A DNA stretch of 21,270 bases, from positions 1 through 21,270 of the forward strand of contig CAKPDM010000018.1 in assembly GCA_934148995.1 (NCBI GenBank), in the 5' to 3' direction. The DNA is from an uncultured Bacilli bacterium. Its GTDB lineage: Bacteria; Bacillota_I; Bacilli_A; RF39; UBA660. The notes under the pieces are model-generated. The model had not been told where the DNA came from and made no database searches. It worked only from the letters and a program-made list of their open reading frames with translations. A program made the position numbers and the translations under genes. Positions 6,734 through 15,178 of the stretch are shown piece by piece. Every line of letters begins with the position of its first letter. Position 1 is the first letter of the stretch.

Positions 6734-6931
6734 TTCAACTAATGATAAAGTATCTTTTACTTTATCTATTTTGTCTTTGGTTGTTAGTTTATAATTAACT
6801 TTCATTTCTTCTTCCATTTCATTAATAAAGTCCGGATTTCTATTTAAATATTTATACCAATTAGAGTTTTCTTGTAAATATTGATAAAGATAAGGATTGG
6901 CTTTTATTCTCAATTTAGCTTCCACTTGCAT
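6710..6931 (-). CDS. ylbE: YlbE-like protein
   Basis: A 73-residue protein with the layout of the YlbE-like family: a short N-terminal region, NPYLYQYLQENSNWYKYL, then NRNPDF and a charged helical tail. The WYKYLNRNP motif is the most telling part. It lies 5 bp downstream of the ylbD-like gene, the same order as in Bacillus. The start has GAGG about 9 nt upstream. The function of the family is unknown. The 3' end overlaps the convergent 5897-6733 gene by 24 bp. Confidence 0.75.
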   Translation of the reverse strand: MQVEAKLRIKANPYLYQYLQENSNWYKYLNRNPDFINEMEEEMKVNYKLTTKDKIDKVKDTLSLVESFIDIMS

Positions 6932-6936
6932 TTTTA

Positions 6937-7290
6937 TTAATCCTCATAATACTTATTAATTGGTCGTTCTTGATAAGTATTTACTACTGGTTTTTCATTA
7001 GAAGTAGTTAAGTCACTTAAAAGGCTTACTGCTTTTTCTAAGCCATTAACACCACGTTGTAATGTTTCTAAATCCATATTTTTAAAAATATTTATTACAT
7101 CTTGAAAATTACCATTCTTTGCTTGTGTTACCTCATTTGTAGTTGGTATAAATTGCTCCCAAACTTTAGAGTCTTCGCCATATATATCATAAAGTTCATA
7201 CAAACTCTGCCAAGTATTTTTGCCATTTGCTACTGTGGTTGCTAGGTATGGTTTATCTTTAATAAAATTTTTAAAACTTTCTTTTGACAT
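6937..7290 (-). CDS. ylbD: YlbD-like protein
   Basis: A 117-residue protein whose N-terminus (FIKDKPYL, then TWQSLYELYDIYGEDSKVW) matches the YlbD family, named a coat protein in Bacillus subtilis. Nothing else here suggests sporulation, so the coat role should not be transferred. A proline- and charge-rich C-terminus (ERPINKYYED) follows a helical region. The start has TTAGGTGA upstream. It forms a two-gene unit with ylbE. I see no convincing promoter in the 74 bp before it, so transcription may depend on readthrough of the parC terminator. Confidence 0.75.
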   Translation of the reverse strand: MSKESFKNFIKDKPYLATTVANGKNTWQSLYELYDIYGEDSKVWEQFIPTTNEVTQAKNGNFQDVINIFKNMDLETLQRGVNGLEKAVSLLSDLTTSNEKPVVNTYQERPINKYYED

Positions 7291-7338
7291 AGATTTTTCA
7301 CCTAATTAAGTTTATGTCACTAGAAGATAAATAGAACT

Positions 7339-7362
7339 AAAAAAGCATTCCTTCTGGAACAC
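7339..7362 (-). terminator. Terminator of the parE-parC operon
   Basis: On the minus strand, stem GTGTTCC/GGAATGC (two G-U pairs) with loop AGAA is followed by six T, starting 2 bp after the parC stop. It separates the topoisomerase genes from ylbD. Confidence 0.75.
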
Positions 7363-7364
7363 TT

Positions 7365-9899
7365 CTAATCATTATCATTTAAAAAATCATCTATTGTCAT
7401 AAGTCTTGCATCAACTGATTCTAAGTCTAAATCAGATTTTGGTCGTTCTTCGACTTCTAACAATTCTATTTCTTCCGCTTCTTCATTACTCTCACTTAAG
7501 CTAGCTACTTTAAAGGCACTATCGATTCCACCTTTTCTTAAGGTTGAACCAGTTGAATAACGGTCAGCAATAGTTAAATCACTTCCTTTGAAGAAGGTTA
7601 TTTCACCATTTTTTAAACCTAATTCCTCTTTAGCAGTTAAGAAGAATGCTGCTACTACGTGATATGGATTTGTTTTAACATCTCTTATAGTAAGTAGTCC
7701 TCTTCTAGCTCTTGTTGTCTTATCAAAATCTTTTAGATGCATACGCTTACCAGTTCCTTTATCAGTAACAATTGCTAGGTAGTTATTATCATCAGTATTG
7801 AAGTTTAGAACTGATACTACATAATCATCTTTTAAAGTAATAGCCTTTACTCCACCCGCTTTAATTCCTACTACTGGAATTTCTTCTTTAGTAAACCATA
7901 AACCATAACCTTTATTTGTTTCAATAAAGATTTCACTTTTTTCCCCATAGAAAGCACAAATTAATCTATCATCATCTTTTAATTTTATACAACTAGTTGG
8001 TTTTGAGTATCTAGTTAATTTGAAATCTGCTAAACTACTTTGTTTTATCATTCCTAGTTTTGTTGCAATAACAATATCTTTTTTCTCATCAAAGTTACTT
8101 ACTGGAAGAGCTGTTACTATTTCTTCTTCCTCTTGAAGCGGTACTAAATTACTTACGTGTTTACCTAATTCACGCCATTTTAAATCGTTAATAGTATGAA
8201 CTGGGATATATAAATAATTACCAAAAGAAGTGAAAACTAATAAAGTATCAGTCGTTTTCATCTTGAATTCTCCAAGAAGATAATCATTTTCTTTAAGTAA
8301 TGGGTCTTTAATATCACTAGCACTATAACTACGGAGAGAAGTTCTCTTGATATAACCTTCTTTACTGATAGTAACAATGGTATCTTCTTTCGGTATTAGA
8401 GCAGTTGTATCTAATTTGATTTCAGTAATTTCATCTCTTACCTCTGTAATTCTTTCCTTATTATACTCACTCTTGACCTTTTTTAATTCTTCTTTCATTA
8501 CTTTTTTAAGTAGCTTTTCATTTTCTAAGATGGCAGTTAAAGATGATATTATTTTTTCTAAAACTGCACATCTTTCTTCTAGTTCTACTACATCGGTATT
8601 AGTTAAACGATATAATTGTAATGTTACGATTGCTTCTGCTTGTTCATAACTAAAAGCATATTCTTTTACTAAATTTTCTTTAGCATCACTTTTATTTTTA
8701 CTAGCTCTAATCGTTTTGATTACTTCATCTAGTATTGATAGACATTTCTTTAAACCATCTAAGATATGTAGTTCTTTCTTAGCATGAGCAAGATCAAACT
8801 CACTTCTTCTTCTAACGACTTCTTGTTGATGGTCAATAAAGGCTTGAAGAGCATTTTTTAACCCTAGTAATTTTGGTCTTTTCTTAACGATTGCAACCAT
8901 ATTAAAGTTATAGCTTATCTGCATATCAGTATTTTTTAAAAGGAAATTAACTAAGAATTCTTTATTAACACCTTTCTTTAAATCAATAACAATTCTGATA
9001 TCTTGGGCTGATTCATCTCTTACTTCTACTATGCCATCAATCTTTTTATCAAGTCTTATATCATCAATCTTTTTAACTAATAAAGCTTTATTTACTTCAT
9101 AAGGAATTTCAGTGATAACTAGTGAAGTCTTTCCATTTTTTTCTTCAAATTCATATTTACTCTTAACAATTATTTTTCCCTTACCAGTTTGATAAGCTTC
9201 TAATAAACCTTTTTTTCCTTCAATAATAGCTCCGGTTGGAAAATCTGGTCCTTTAACAAAGTTCATTAATTCTTCAAGAGTTGCTTCTTTATGATCAATT
9301 AAGTAAATAGCAGCATCGATTACTTCTCCTAAGTTATGAGGAGGAATATTAGTAGCATAACCGGCTGATATTCCTTGGGTTCCATAGACAAGTAAAGCAG
9401 GAAATCTTGCTGGTAAAACAGTTGGTTCTGTTGTACTATCATCAAAGTTAGGGGCAAATTCAACGGTATCGCGATTGATATCTCTTACCATCTCATTACT
9501 TATTTTTGAAAGTCTTGCTTCTGTATAACGATAAGCTGCGGGACTATCACCATCGATGGAACCATTATTACCGTGCATATCGATATATGGGTATCTACTT
9601 TTCCATTCTTGACTCATTCTTACCATTGCTTCATAGATTGAAGTATCACCGTGAGGATGGTAATTACCAATAACGTCTCCGACTGTTTTTGCACTCTTTC
9701 TATATGGTTTATCATAAGTATTCTTTTCTTTATACATTGAATAAAGTATACGTCTTTGAACCGGTTTTAAACCATCTCTTGCATCTGGAATAGCACGTTC
9801 TTGAATGATATATTTTGAGTAACTACCAAATCTTTCTCCCATTATATCTTCAAGGGTATACTCTCTAATTTTTTCGATTATTTCTTTTGTCTTTTCCAT
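7365..9899 (-). CDS. parC: DNA topoisomerase IV subunit A
   Basis: An 844-residue type IIA topoisomerase breakage-reunion subunit. With ParE it decatenates daughter chromosomes. The N-terminal winged-helix domain contains DARDGLKPVQRRIL and HPHGDTSIYE (residues 81-90). The catalytic tyrosine is Tyr125 in AAYRYTEARL, and a C-terminal beta-pinwheel region starts near residue 500. Pairing with an adjacent ParE makes topoisomerase IV more likely than gyrase. The ATG at 9899 is chosen over a GTG at 9908 because AGGTGAT lies just upstream of the ATG and would overlap the GTG. That Shine-Dalgarno overlaps the stop of the preceding gene, suggesting coupled translation. An acidic tail ends the protein. 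Confidence 0.93.
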   Translation of the reverse strand: MEKTKEIIEKIREYTLEDIMGERFGSYSKYIIQERAIPDARDGLKPVQRRILYSMYKEKNTYDKPYRKSAKTVGDVIGNYHPHGDTSIYEAMVRMSQEWKSRYPYIDMHGNNGSIDGDSPAAYRYTEARLSKISNEMVRDINRDTVEFAPNFDDSTTEPTVLPARFPALLVYGTQGISAGYATNIPPHNLGEVIDAAIYLIDHKEATLEELMNFVKGPDFPTGAIIEGKKGLLEAYQTGKGKIIVKSKYEFEEKNGKTSLVITEIPYEVNKALLVKKIDDIRLDKKIDGIVEVRDESAQDIRIVIDLKKGVNKEFLVNFLLKNTDMQISYNFNMVAIVKKRPKLLGLKNALQAFIDHQQEVVRRRSEFDLAHAKKELHILDGLKKCLSILDEVIKTIRASKNKSDAKENLVKEYAFSYEQAEAIVTLQLYRLTNTDVVELEERCAVLEKIISSLTAILENEKLLKKVMKEELKKVKSEYNKERITEVRDEITEIKLDTTALIPKEDTIVTISKEGYIKRTSLRSYSASDIKDPLLKENDYLLGEFKMKTTDTLLVFTSFGNYLYIPVHTINDLKWRELGKHVSNLVPLQEEEEIVTALPVSNFDEKKDIVIATKLGMIKQSSLADFKLTRYSKPTSCIKLKDDDRLICAFYGEKSEIFIETNKGYGLWFTKEEIPVVGIKAGGVKAITLKDDYVVSVLNFNTDDNNYLAIVTDKGTGKRMHLKDFDKTTRARRGLLTIRDVKTNPYHVVAAFFLTAKEELGLKNGEITFFKGSDLTIADRYSTGSTLRKGGIDSAFKVASLSESNEEAEEIELLEVEERPKSDLDLESVDARLMTIDDFLNDND

Positions 9900-9908
9900 C
9901 AATATCAC

Positions 9909-11333
9909 CTACATCCTTTTTTCTTGTCTTTTTAAAATTTTGTTAGTGTCGTGCCCCCAAACTTCTTTTAAGTTTGGTAATGCATCATTAATTTGGGGTA
10001 AAAATAAATCATTAGTTACAACTTCTAACTTTTCTAAACCAGCAATTGAAGTTAAAGCTGGACATCTTACATCTCCTACTACATAGTTAGGAAGAATTAA
10101 ATTAATTTTTTCTCCTGTTTCACTGATATCTCCATAGTAACAGTAAATATTTGACGTCATTAGTTCTTTTTTAGTTAAAGCTATCTCATCAACACCACAA
10201 TCAAAGTAATAAGCCAAGTCTGCTTTTATATCTCGTTTATTTTTCAAAAGTTCGATTCTCTCATCTTTCCCATAACCAAAGAATCCTATTTTTTCTTTAA
10301 TTTCATAAAGAAATTCAATATCTTCTTTAGTATAGTTTTCTTTTTCGGTTAAGATTGTTAATCTTCTAGAATCATTAATTATTTTTTGAATTTTTTCTGT
10401 TTGATTATAACTTAACAATTTTCTCTCTAATATTTCTAGCATTGCTGGTTCAACATTTTGGTTATGTTCAATCCCTCTTATTTCTTTAATAACATTGTTA
10501 TTACTAACAATAGCTAATCTTGGTTTAGTCGGTTCATCGTTTTCATCGTTAGAAAAATAAATATCAATCACATCGTTTTCTAATATTCGTCGAACATCTT
10601 CTCTATTTTCGATACACCAAAGGGTGCCTTTACCAATAATGTCTTTGCGAAGTTTAACACGATTCTTTAATCCTTCATAGTGAAACCATTCACCATTATT
10701 TTTAATTGCTTCTTGAAGAATTTGTTCTCTTTTTTTTGAAAAGTAATAAGAATATAATTTAGCAAAACTTTCATTGTTGAGTGCTTCATCAATTAATTCT
10801 TTGTCATCTGTTTTAATAAGAAGTTTTATTTTATCAATTATATTTAATGTAATTGTAGCGTCGAACATCGGAAAAGGACTTGTCGTATGTTTTGTTCTTC
10901 TTGAAAAGGTCTTTCGCTGTTCGTTATAGTTTCCCATCGAAGTTATTCCTTTAAATATCCAAAATTTCAGCCACATTTCTTCCTTATCCAAGCTACCAAG
11001 GAAATCTATCCAAGTATCAAGCGAATCTTTTGCTGCTGTCGTAACTTTATAAATCAATTGTTCACTGGAAAAAGTAGGAGAAGTATTTTTATTGATATAC
11101 TCTTCTTTGATGTCCTCTTCTTTTATTACATATTTATCATGACACAAGCTTTTAAAAAGATTCCAATCGTGTTCATTTTGATGAGCTCTCTTAACTACTC
11201 TATCAAGTCTTGTTAAATATTTACTTATCTTTTCCACTGGGGTATCACTTTTTAAAGCAGTGTGCATAACTATCTTAGAAACATGTAAATCTTTATATAA
11301 TTCGTTTAAAAATTCTTCTCCACTATCATACAT
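9909..11333 (-). CDS. Hypothetical protein between parE and parC
   Basis: A 474-residue soluble protein I do not recognise. The N-terminal half is helical and rich in lysine and glutamate. The middle holds GKGTLWCIENREDVRRIL followed by IDIYFSNDEN, LAIVSNNNVIKEIRGIEHNQ and a helix. This Trp-Cys-plus-beta pattern is reminiscent of domains in plasmid PcfJ and phage hypothetical proteins. The C-terminus (GDVRCPALTSIAGLEKLEVV, then LPNLKEVWG) looks like two short degenerate leucine-rich turns. The Shine-Dalgarno AGGTGAT overlaps the parE stop, and parC follows with the same arrangement, so the three genes are one operon. Genes between parE and parC are unusual. There is no evidence that it acts with topoisomerase. 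Confidence 0.85.
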   Translation of the reverse strand: MYDSGEEFLNELYKDLHVSKIVMHTALKSDTPVEKISKYLTRLDRVVKRAHQNEHDWNLFKSLCHDKYVIKEEDIKEEYINKNTSPTFSSEQLIYKVTTAAKDSLDTWIDFLGSLDKEEMWLKFWIFKGITSMGNYNEQRKTFSRRTKHTTSPFPMFDATITLNIIDKIKLLIKTDDKELIDEALNNESFAKLYSYYFSKKREQILQEAIKNNGEWFHYEGLKNRVKLRKDIIGKGTLWCIENREDVRRILENDVIDIYFSNDENDEPTKPRLAIVSNNNVIKEIRGIEHNQNVEPAMLEILERKLLSYNQTEKIQKIINDSRRLTILTEKENYTKEDIEFLYEIKEKIGFFGYGKDERIELLKNKRDIKADLAYYFDCGVDEIALTKKELMTSNIYCYYGDISETGEKINLILPNYVVGDVRCPALTSIAGLEKLEVVTNDLFLPQINDALPNLKEVWGHDTNKILKRQEKRM

Positions 11334-11345
11334 TTATCTTATCAC

Positions 11346-13247
11346 CTAAATCTTATAATCATCTTCTAATGAGAATTCAACATTTTCTTCAATCCATTCT
11401 TTACGAGGTGGTACATCATCTCCCATAAGAATTGATACTCTTTTTTCTGCTAGTTGAGCATCTTCTATTTTTACTCTAATTAATGTTCTGCTACCAGGTT
11501 TCATTGTTGTTTCACATAACTGATCGGCGTTCATTTCACCTAATCCTTTGTATCTTTGCACTTCACATTTTTTATTTTTCGTTTTTTCTTGCATTTCTTG
11601 GATGGTATAAGCATATTCAATATTTTTGCCACTTTGAATTTTAAATAATGGTGGAAGTGCTACATAAAGTCTGCCATCTTCAATTAATGGTTTCATATAA
11701 CGATAGAAGAATGTTAGTAATAGACACTGAATGTGACCACCATCTTCATCGGCATCACTCATTATTATAACTTTATTATATTCACAATCATTTATATCAA
11801 AGTTAGAACCATATCCTGCCCCGATTGTATAAATCATCGTATTTATTTCTTCATTTTTTAAGATATCGCTTTCTTTCGTCTTTTCAGTATTTAAAACCTT
11901 TCCACGAAGTGGTAGTATTGCTTGATAACGTCTATCTCTTCCTTGTTTAGCACTACCTCCAGCAGAATCTCCTTCGACTAAGAATAGTTCTTTTTTAGTT
12001 TTATCTCTACTTTGTGCTGGAGAAAGTTTACCAGATAATGCTCGTTCTTTGGTGACTTTATTTTTTCCTTTTCTTGCTTCTTCTCTTGCTTTACGAGCGG
12101 CTTCTCTAGCAGTTTTGCTTTTTAATGATTTATTAATTATATCAGTTGCAACCATTTTATTTTCTTCTAAGAAGAATTGCAATTTTTCAGTTACTAAGGA
12201 ATCAACGGCTGTTCTTGCTTGTGGTGTCCCTAATTTTCCTTTAGTTTGCCCTTCAAACTGTAATAGTTCTTCTGGTATTTTTAAACTGATGATAGCTGTT
12301 AATCCTTCTCTTACATCGCTTCCTTCAAAGGCTTTTTCCTTTCCTTTGATAAAGCCATTATTTCTGGCATAGTCATTAAAAACACGGGTTAAAGCAGTCT
12401 TAAAACCTACTTCATGGCTTCCACCATCACTAGTTTTTACGTTGTTAACAAAAGAAACAATATTTTCTTGATAAGTATCCGTATATTGCATCGCAATATC
12501 TATTTCCATCTTATCTTTTATGCCTTCAAAGACTAAGGTTTTATGAAGAGTTGATTTACCTTCATTTAGGTAATCTACAAATTCTTCTAAGCCTTTTTCG
12601 TAATGGAAAGTGGCATGACGGTCATCTTCTAAATCATCTACTTCGATTGTTAAACCTTTCAAAAGAAAAGCTGACTCTTGCATACGTTCACAAATAGTAG
12701 TAAAAGAGAAGTTTATGGTTGAAAAGATACTATCGTCAGGTAAAAATCTAACCATCGTTCCTGTTTTATTACTGGTTCCTATTTTTTTTAAAGGAGTAGC
12801 TACTTTTCCCCCGTCTTCAAATTTAATGAAGTAGATACCTTTATCACGTTCAATAGTAACTTCCATCCATTTAGATAAAGCGTTTACAACACTTCCTCCG
12901 ACACCATGTAATCCACCAGATACTTTATAACCAGCTTCTTCAAATTTTCCGCCTGCATGCAAAACGGTATAAATTACTTCAGGCGTTGGTTTTCCTGATG
13001 AATGCATTCCAACGGGTACGCCACGTCCTTCATCTTTTACACTGATACTTTTATCTTCATGAATAGTTATTACTATTTTTTTACCATAACCGTTGATAGC
13101 TTCATCAATTGCATTATCAACTATTTCCCATACTAAGTGATGTAATCCTTTTTTATCTGTTGAACCAATGTACATACCAGGTCTTTTACGAACTGCTTCT
13201 AATCCCTCTAATATTTTTATCGAATCGTCATTATATACTGTTGCCAT
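11346..13247 (-). CDS. parE: DNA topoisomerase IV subunit B
   Basis: A 633-residue ATPase subunit of topoisomerase IV. The GHKL ATPase domain shows EIVDNAIDEA (about residues 41-50), DEGRGVPVGMH and SGGLHGVGGSVVNAL (about residues 109-123). The transducer domain follows. The TOPRIM domain has LFLVEGDSAGGSA near residue 424 and the metal-binding DADEDGGHI near residue 499. YKGLGEMNADQL sits near the C-terminus. The length is that of ParE/GyrB proteins without insertions. AGGAGG lies about 7 nt upstream of the ATG. First gene of the parE - 474-residue gene - parC operon. Confidence 0.94.
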   Translation of the reverse strand: MATVYNDDSIKILEGLEAVRKRPGMYIGSTDKKGLHHLVWEIVDNAIDEAINGYGKKIVITIHEDKSISVKDEGRGVPVGMHSSGKPTPEVIYTVLHAGGKFEEAGYKVSGGLHGVGGSVVNALSKWMEVTIERDKGIYFIKFEDGGKVATPLKKIGTSNKTGTMVRFLPDDSIFSTINFSFTTICERMQESAFLLKGLTIEVDDLEDDRHATFHYEKGLEEFVDYLNEGKSTLHKTLVFEGIKDKMEIDIAMQYTDTYQENIVSFVNNVKTSDGGSHEVGFKTALTRVFNDYARNNGFIKGKEKAFEGSDVREGLTAIISLKIPEELLQFEGQTKGKLGTPQARTAVDSLVTEKLQFFLEENKMVATDIINKSLKSKTAREAARKAREEARKGKNKVTKERALSGKLSPAQSRDKTKKELFLVEGDSAGGSAKQGRDRRYQAILPLRGKVLNTEKTKESDILKNEEINTMIYTIGAGYGSNFDINDCEYNKVIIMSDADEDGGHIQCLLLTFFYRYMKPLIEDGRLYVALPPLFKIQSGKNIEYAYTIQEMQEKTKNKKCEVQRYKGLGEMNADQLCETTMKPGSRTLIRVKIEDAQLAEKRVSILMGDDVPPRKEWIEENVEFSLEDDYKI

Positions 13248-13274
13248 AAAACTACCTCCTATCCGCTTAAAAAA

Positions 13275-13292
13275 AAGAGCATTTCATCTCTT
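13275..13292 (-). promoter_or_regulatory. Terminator-like hairpin in the parE leader
   Basis: In the minus-strand leader, AAGAG (13288-13292) and CTCTT (13275-13279) flank an 8-nt loop, and a run of eight T on the RNA strand follows. It lies between the parE promoter and its Shine-Dalgarno. The 5-bp stem is weak for a terminator. It could be an attenuator or chance in AT-rich DNA. Confidence 0.35.
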
Positions 13293-13315
13293 GGTTCTTT
13301 AATTCTTTCGTTTTC

Positions 13316-13344
13316 ATTTTATCAGAAATTATCGTTTAACGCAA
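13316..13344 (-). promoter_or_regulatory. parE promoter
   Basis: Minus-strand -35 TTGCGT (13339-13344), 17-bp spacer, -10 TAAAAT (13316-13321). The leader to the ATG is about 60 nt and contains the terminator-like hairpin. Confidence 0.6.
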
Positions 13345-13464
13345 ACGTTTCTTACAAGTTATCTCTTAAATTTAGTAATATTCGTATTAGTATAGATAAT
13401 GGGTTTGGAATTTCTATTATAGAAATAAAATATAAATACTTTTAAAAAGTTTTTTAGTTATTTC

Positions 13465-13493
13465 TAGACAGAAAATAGCTTAGTTGCTAAAAT
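13465..13493 (+). promoter_or_regulatory. Possible promoter of the transglutaminase-like gene
   Basis: -35 TAGACA (13465-13470), 17-bp spacer, -10 TAAAAT (13488-13493). The predicted start near 13500 leaves almost no leader before the Shine-Dalgarno at 13500-13505, which weakens the call. A near-perfect palindrome, TTTCTAT-T-ATAGAAA (13411-13425), lies upstream and could be an operator for either divergent gene. Confidence 0.4.
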
Positions 13494-13511
13494 TATTATA
13501 AGGAGATGCAA

Positions 13512-14414
13512 ATGAAAAGGTTTATTGTTTTAGTTTTATTTATCTGTTTATTTTTAATTACTTATATTTATCAAGATGAAATTTATAATGTTTATACGTC
13601 TTTCGCTAGCAAACCAAATGTAACTTTAAAGGAAAAGAATGACTATACTAGAAGTTATAGTTTCAAATATGTTTCTTTGACTGATAATTTCTTACCTGAA
13701 ACTTTAGAAGAAGTTAGAAATGTTTACTATACTATTTTAAACTCTGGTGTTGATGAATTTAGCTTTTATTGTAAGAAGGATACAACTTGTCTTGATAACG
13801 TTAAAGCTCTTGCAAATGACCAGACTTCTTTATCGATAATTAATAATTACGTCCATCCTTTTAATAGTTTTAAGAGAATAACTACTAATTATGATGAAAC
13901 TAATAAAGTTACTGTTTCGATTGAGCACAATTACAATGATAATGTTAGGGAAATTGTTCTAAATAAGGTTAGTGAGATTGAAACAGAAATTTGGAATAGT
14001 TCAATGACTAATAGAGAGAAGATAAAAGCTGCTCATGATTATATAATTAATCACAGTAGATATGATAAAGAAAGAAGTGACAATGGAATTATTAATTATC
14101 AATCTGATATAGCCTATGGTCCACTATTGCAAGGGTACAGTCTTTGTGGTGGTTATACTGATGCAATGGAATTATTCTTAGAAGATTTAGGGATTGAAAG
14201 CTATAGAATATCAAATGATAAGCATGTCTGGAACGGAGTTTTTCTTGATGGTACCTGGTATCATTTAGATCTTACTTGGGATGATCCTATTACTTCTAAC
14301 AATCAAGATATTTTAGAATATACTTATTTTCTTGTTAGCAATGAGAGCTTAAAAAAGGCGGATAATAATCAACATAGTTTTGATAAAAGTATTTACTTAG
14401 AATTCTCTAATTGA
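13512..14414 (+). CDS. Membrane-anchored transglutaminase-like protein
   Basis: A 300-residue protein with one N-terminal hydrophobic segment (about residues 3-18) and an extracytoplasmic domain of the transglutaminase/cysteine-protease fold. The catalytic triad is visible: Cys212 in GYSLCGGYTDAM, His238 in DKHVWNGV and Asp253 in YHLDLTWDDP. Upstream helices with NREKIKAAHDYII and RYDKE match the usual lead-in to this core. The ATG at 13512 is chosen over the one at 13506 because AAGGAG (13500-13505) then has a 6-nt spacing. Such proteins act outside the membrane, in some cases on cell-wall or surface proteins; the substrate here is unknown. The gene is monocistronic, divergent from parE, and closed by its own terminator. 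Confidence 0.85.
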   Translation: MKRFIVLVLFICLFLITYIYQDEIYNVYTSFASKPNVTLKEKNDYTRSYSFKYVSLTDNFLPETLEEVRNVYYTILNSGVDEFSFYCKKDTTCLDNVKALANDQTSLSIINNYVHPFNSFKRITTNYDETNKVTVSIEHNYNDNVREIVLNKVSEIETEIWNSSMTNREKIKAAHDYIINHSRYDKERSDNGIINYQSDIAYGPLLQGYSLCGGYTDAMELFLEDLGIESYRISNDKHVWNGVFLDGTWYHLDLTWDDPITSNNQDILEYTYFLVSNESLKKADNNQHSFDKSIYLEFSN

Positions 14415-14425
14415 GAATTTTTTTT
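14401..14425 (+). terminator. Terminator of the transglutaminase-like gene
   Basis: Stem AATTCTC/GAGAATT with a 5-nt loop is followed by a T run to 14425. The stem overlaps the stop codon at 14412-14414. Confidence 0.8.
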
Positions 14426-14455
14426 ATATAATAAGTATCAAGATTTTATTAGATA

Positions 14456-14489
14456 CAAAAAAATCATCTAATTACTAGATGATTTTTTT
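14456..14489 (-). terminator. Terminator after rpmF, probably bidirectional
   Basis: Perfect 9-bp stem AATCATCTA/TAGATGATT with a 5-nt loop, with an A run before and a T run after. It can therefore work on either strand. Its main role is to end the HD - ylbN - rpmF operon; it could also back up the terminator at 14401-14425. Confidence 0.8.
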
Positions 14490-14703
14490 ACTCTTCTGTA
14501 GAGTCTTTTTTAACAACTACTGTTTTTCCTTTGTAGCTTCCACATTTTGGACATACACGATGAGCTTTAATCATTTCACCGCAAGAAGGACAAGCTACCA
14601 TTCCTGGTATTGTTAAAGCGTTGTGACTTCTACGCATTCTCTTACGTGTTTTTGATACCTTTCTGAAAGGTACAGCAAATAATTGAATATCTAATTTTAA
14701 CAT
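14488..14703 (-). CDS. rpmF: 50S ribosomal protein L32 with an N-terminal extension
   Basis: A 71-residue large-subunit protein. The L32 core is clear: VPFRKVSKTRKRMRRSH, then a zinc ribbon with Cys38, Cys41, Cys51 and Cys54. Instead of the usual MAVPF start it begins MLKLDIQLFA before VPF. That extension resembles the leader of L27 in Bacillota (LxLxxFFA), which the protease Prp removes. Starting at an internal codon is unlikely, because the Phe-Ala-Val join has no start codon and the Shine-Dalgarno AAGGAG sits 8 nt before the ATG at 14703. The ylbN-rpmF order is conserved in Bacillota. A GTG at 14712 overlaps the Shine-Dalgarno and is rejected. Confidence 0.92.
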   Translation of the reverse strand: MLKLDIQLFAVPFRKVSKTRKRMRRSHNALTIPGMVACPSCGEMIKAHRVCPKCGSYKGKTVVVKKDSTEE

Positions 14704-14708
14704 CTTTT

Positions 14709-15176
14709 TCACTCCTTTTCTTTACCTTCTAGTAGATTACGAAATGGGAAATTTCCCTCTTCTTTTTCATACTCTTCTTCACTTACTAGATGCCAACCGT
14801 CCCCTTGATAATTTGAGTAGTCATCTACTACACTATATCTAATGGGAACCTCTAGTACAATATTTTCCCATAAAACGCTGAGAATATCAAGAGTATTTTC
14901 AATATTTTTTACTTTTTCTGTTACTTCTTCTTCTAAATGATTAGAAAAGTGATAAGTTATTTCTTCTAGGGAAATAGAATCTTTTAAAATCATATCACCA
15001 CTATATTCACCATCTAAGAAGAAACTATCATTTGGATATCGTTTTAAATCTCCTTTGAAATGAATATTTTTTAATTCTACAATATCGGTATTTGTATACC
15101 AGTCTTTTGTAAAAGAAAAATCACTATCAATTTCTAGTTTGTCTTCAATACCTTGTAACATTTCTCTAATATCCAT
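14709..15176 (-). CDS. ylbN: YlbN/YceD family (DUF177) protein
   Basis: A 155-residue acidic protein directly upstream of rpmF, the conserved place of DUF177 genes. Family features visible are an N-terminal IHFKGDLKRY-type strand region, LSVLWENIVLEVPIRYSV in the middle and GDGWHLVSEEEYEKEE near the C-terminus. The E. coli and plant members are needed for 23S rRNA accumulation, so a role in large-subunit assembly is likely but inferred. AAGGAGAT lies 4 nt before the ATG and overlaps the end of the HD gene. Its own TGA stop lies 5 bp before rpmF, so translation of the three genes is probably coupled. Confidence 0.85.
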   Translation of the reverse strand: MDIREMLQGIEDKLEIDSDFSFTKDWYTNTDIVELKNIHFKGDLKRYPNDSFFLDGEYSGDMILKDSISLEEITYHFSNHLEEEVTEKVKNIENTLDILSVLWENIVLEVPIRYSVVDDYSNYQGDGWHLVSEEEYEKEEGNFPFRNLLEGKEKE

Positions 15177-15178
15177 AA

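Noticed and set aside
9625..9660. Quinolone-resistance substitution in ParC (Thr86 at the usual Ser80 position)
   Set aside because: Thr is a natural residue at this site in some type IIA topoisomerases, and the nearby acidic residue (Glu90) is kept. No basis to claim resistance.
12049..12372. 107-residue plus-strand ORF inside parE
   Set aside because: Antisense shadow. The parE frame is continuous with all motifs intact.
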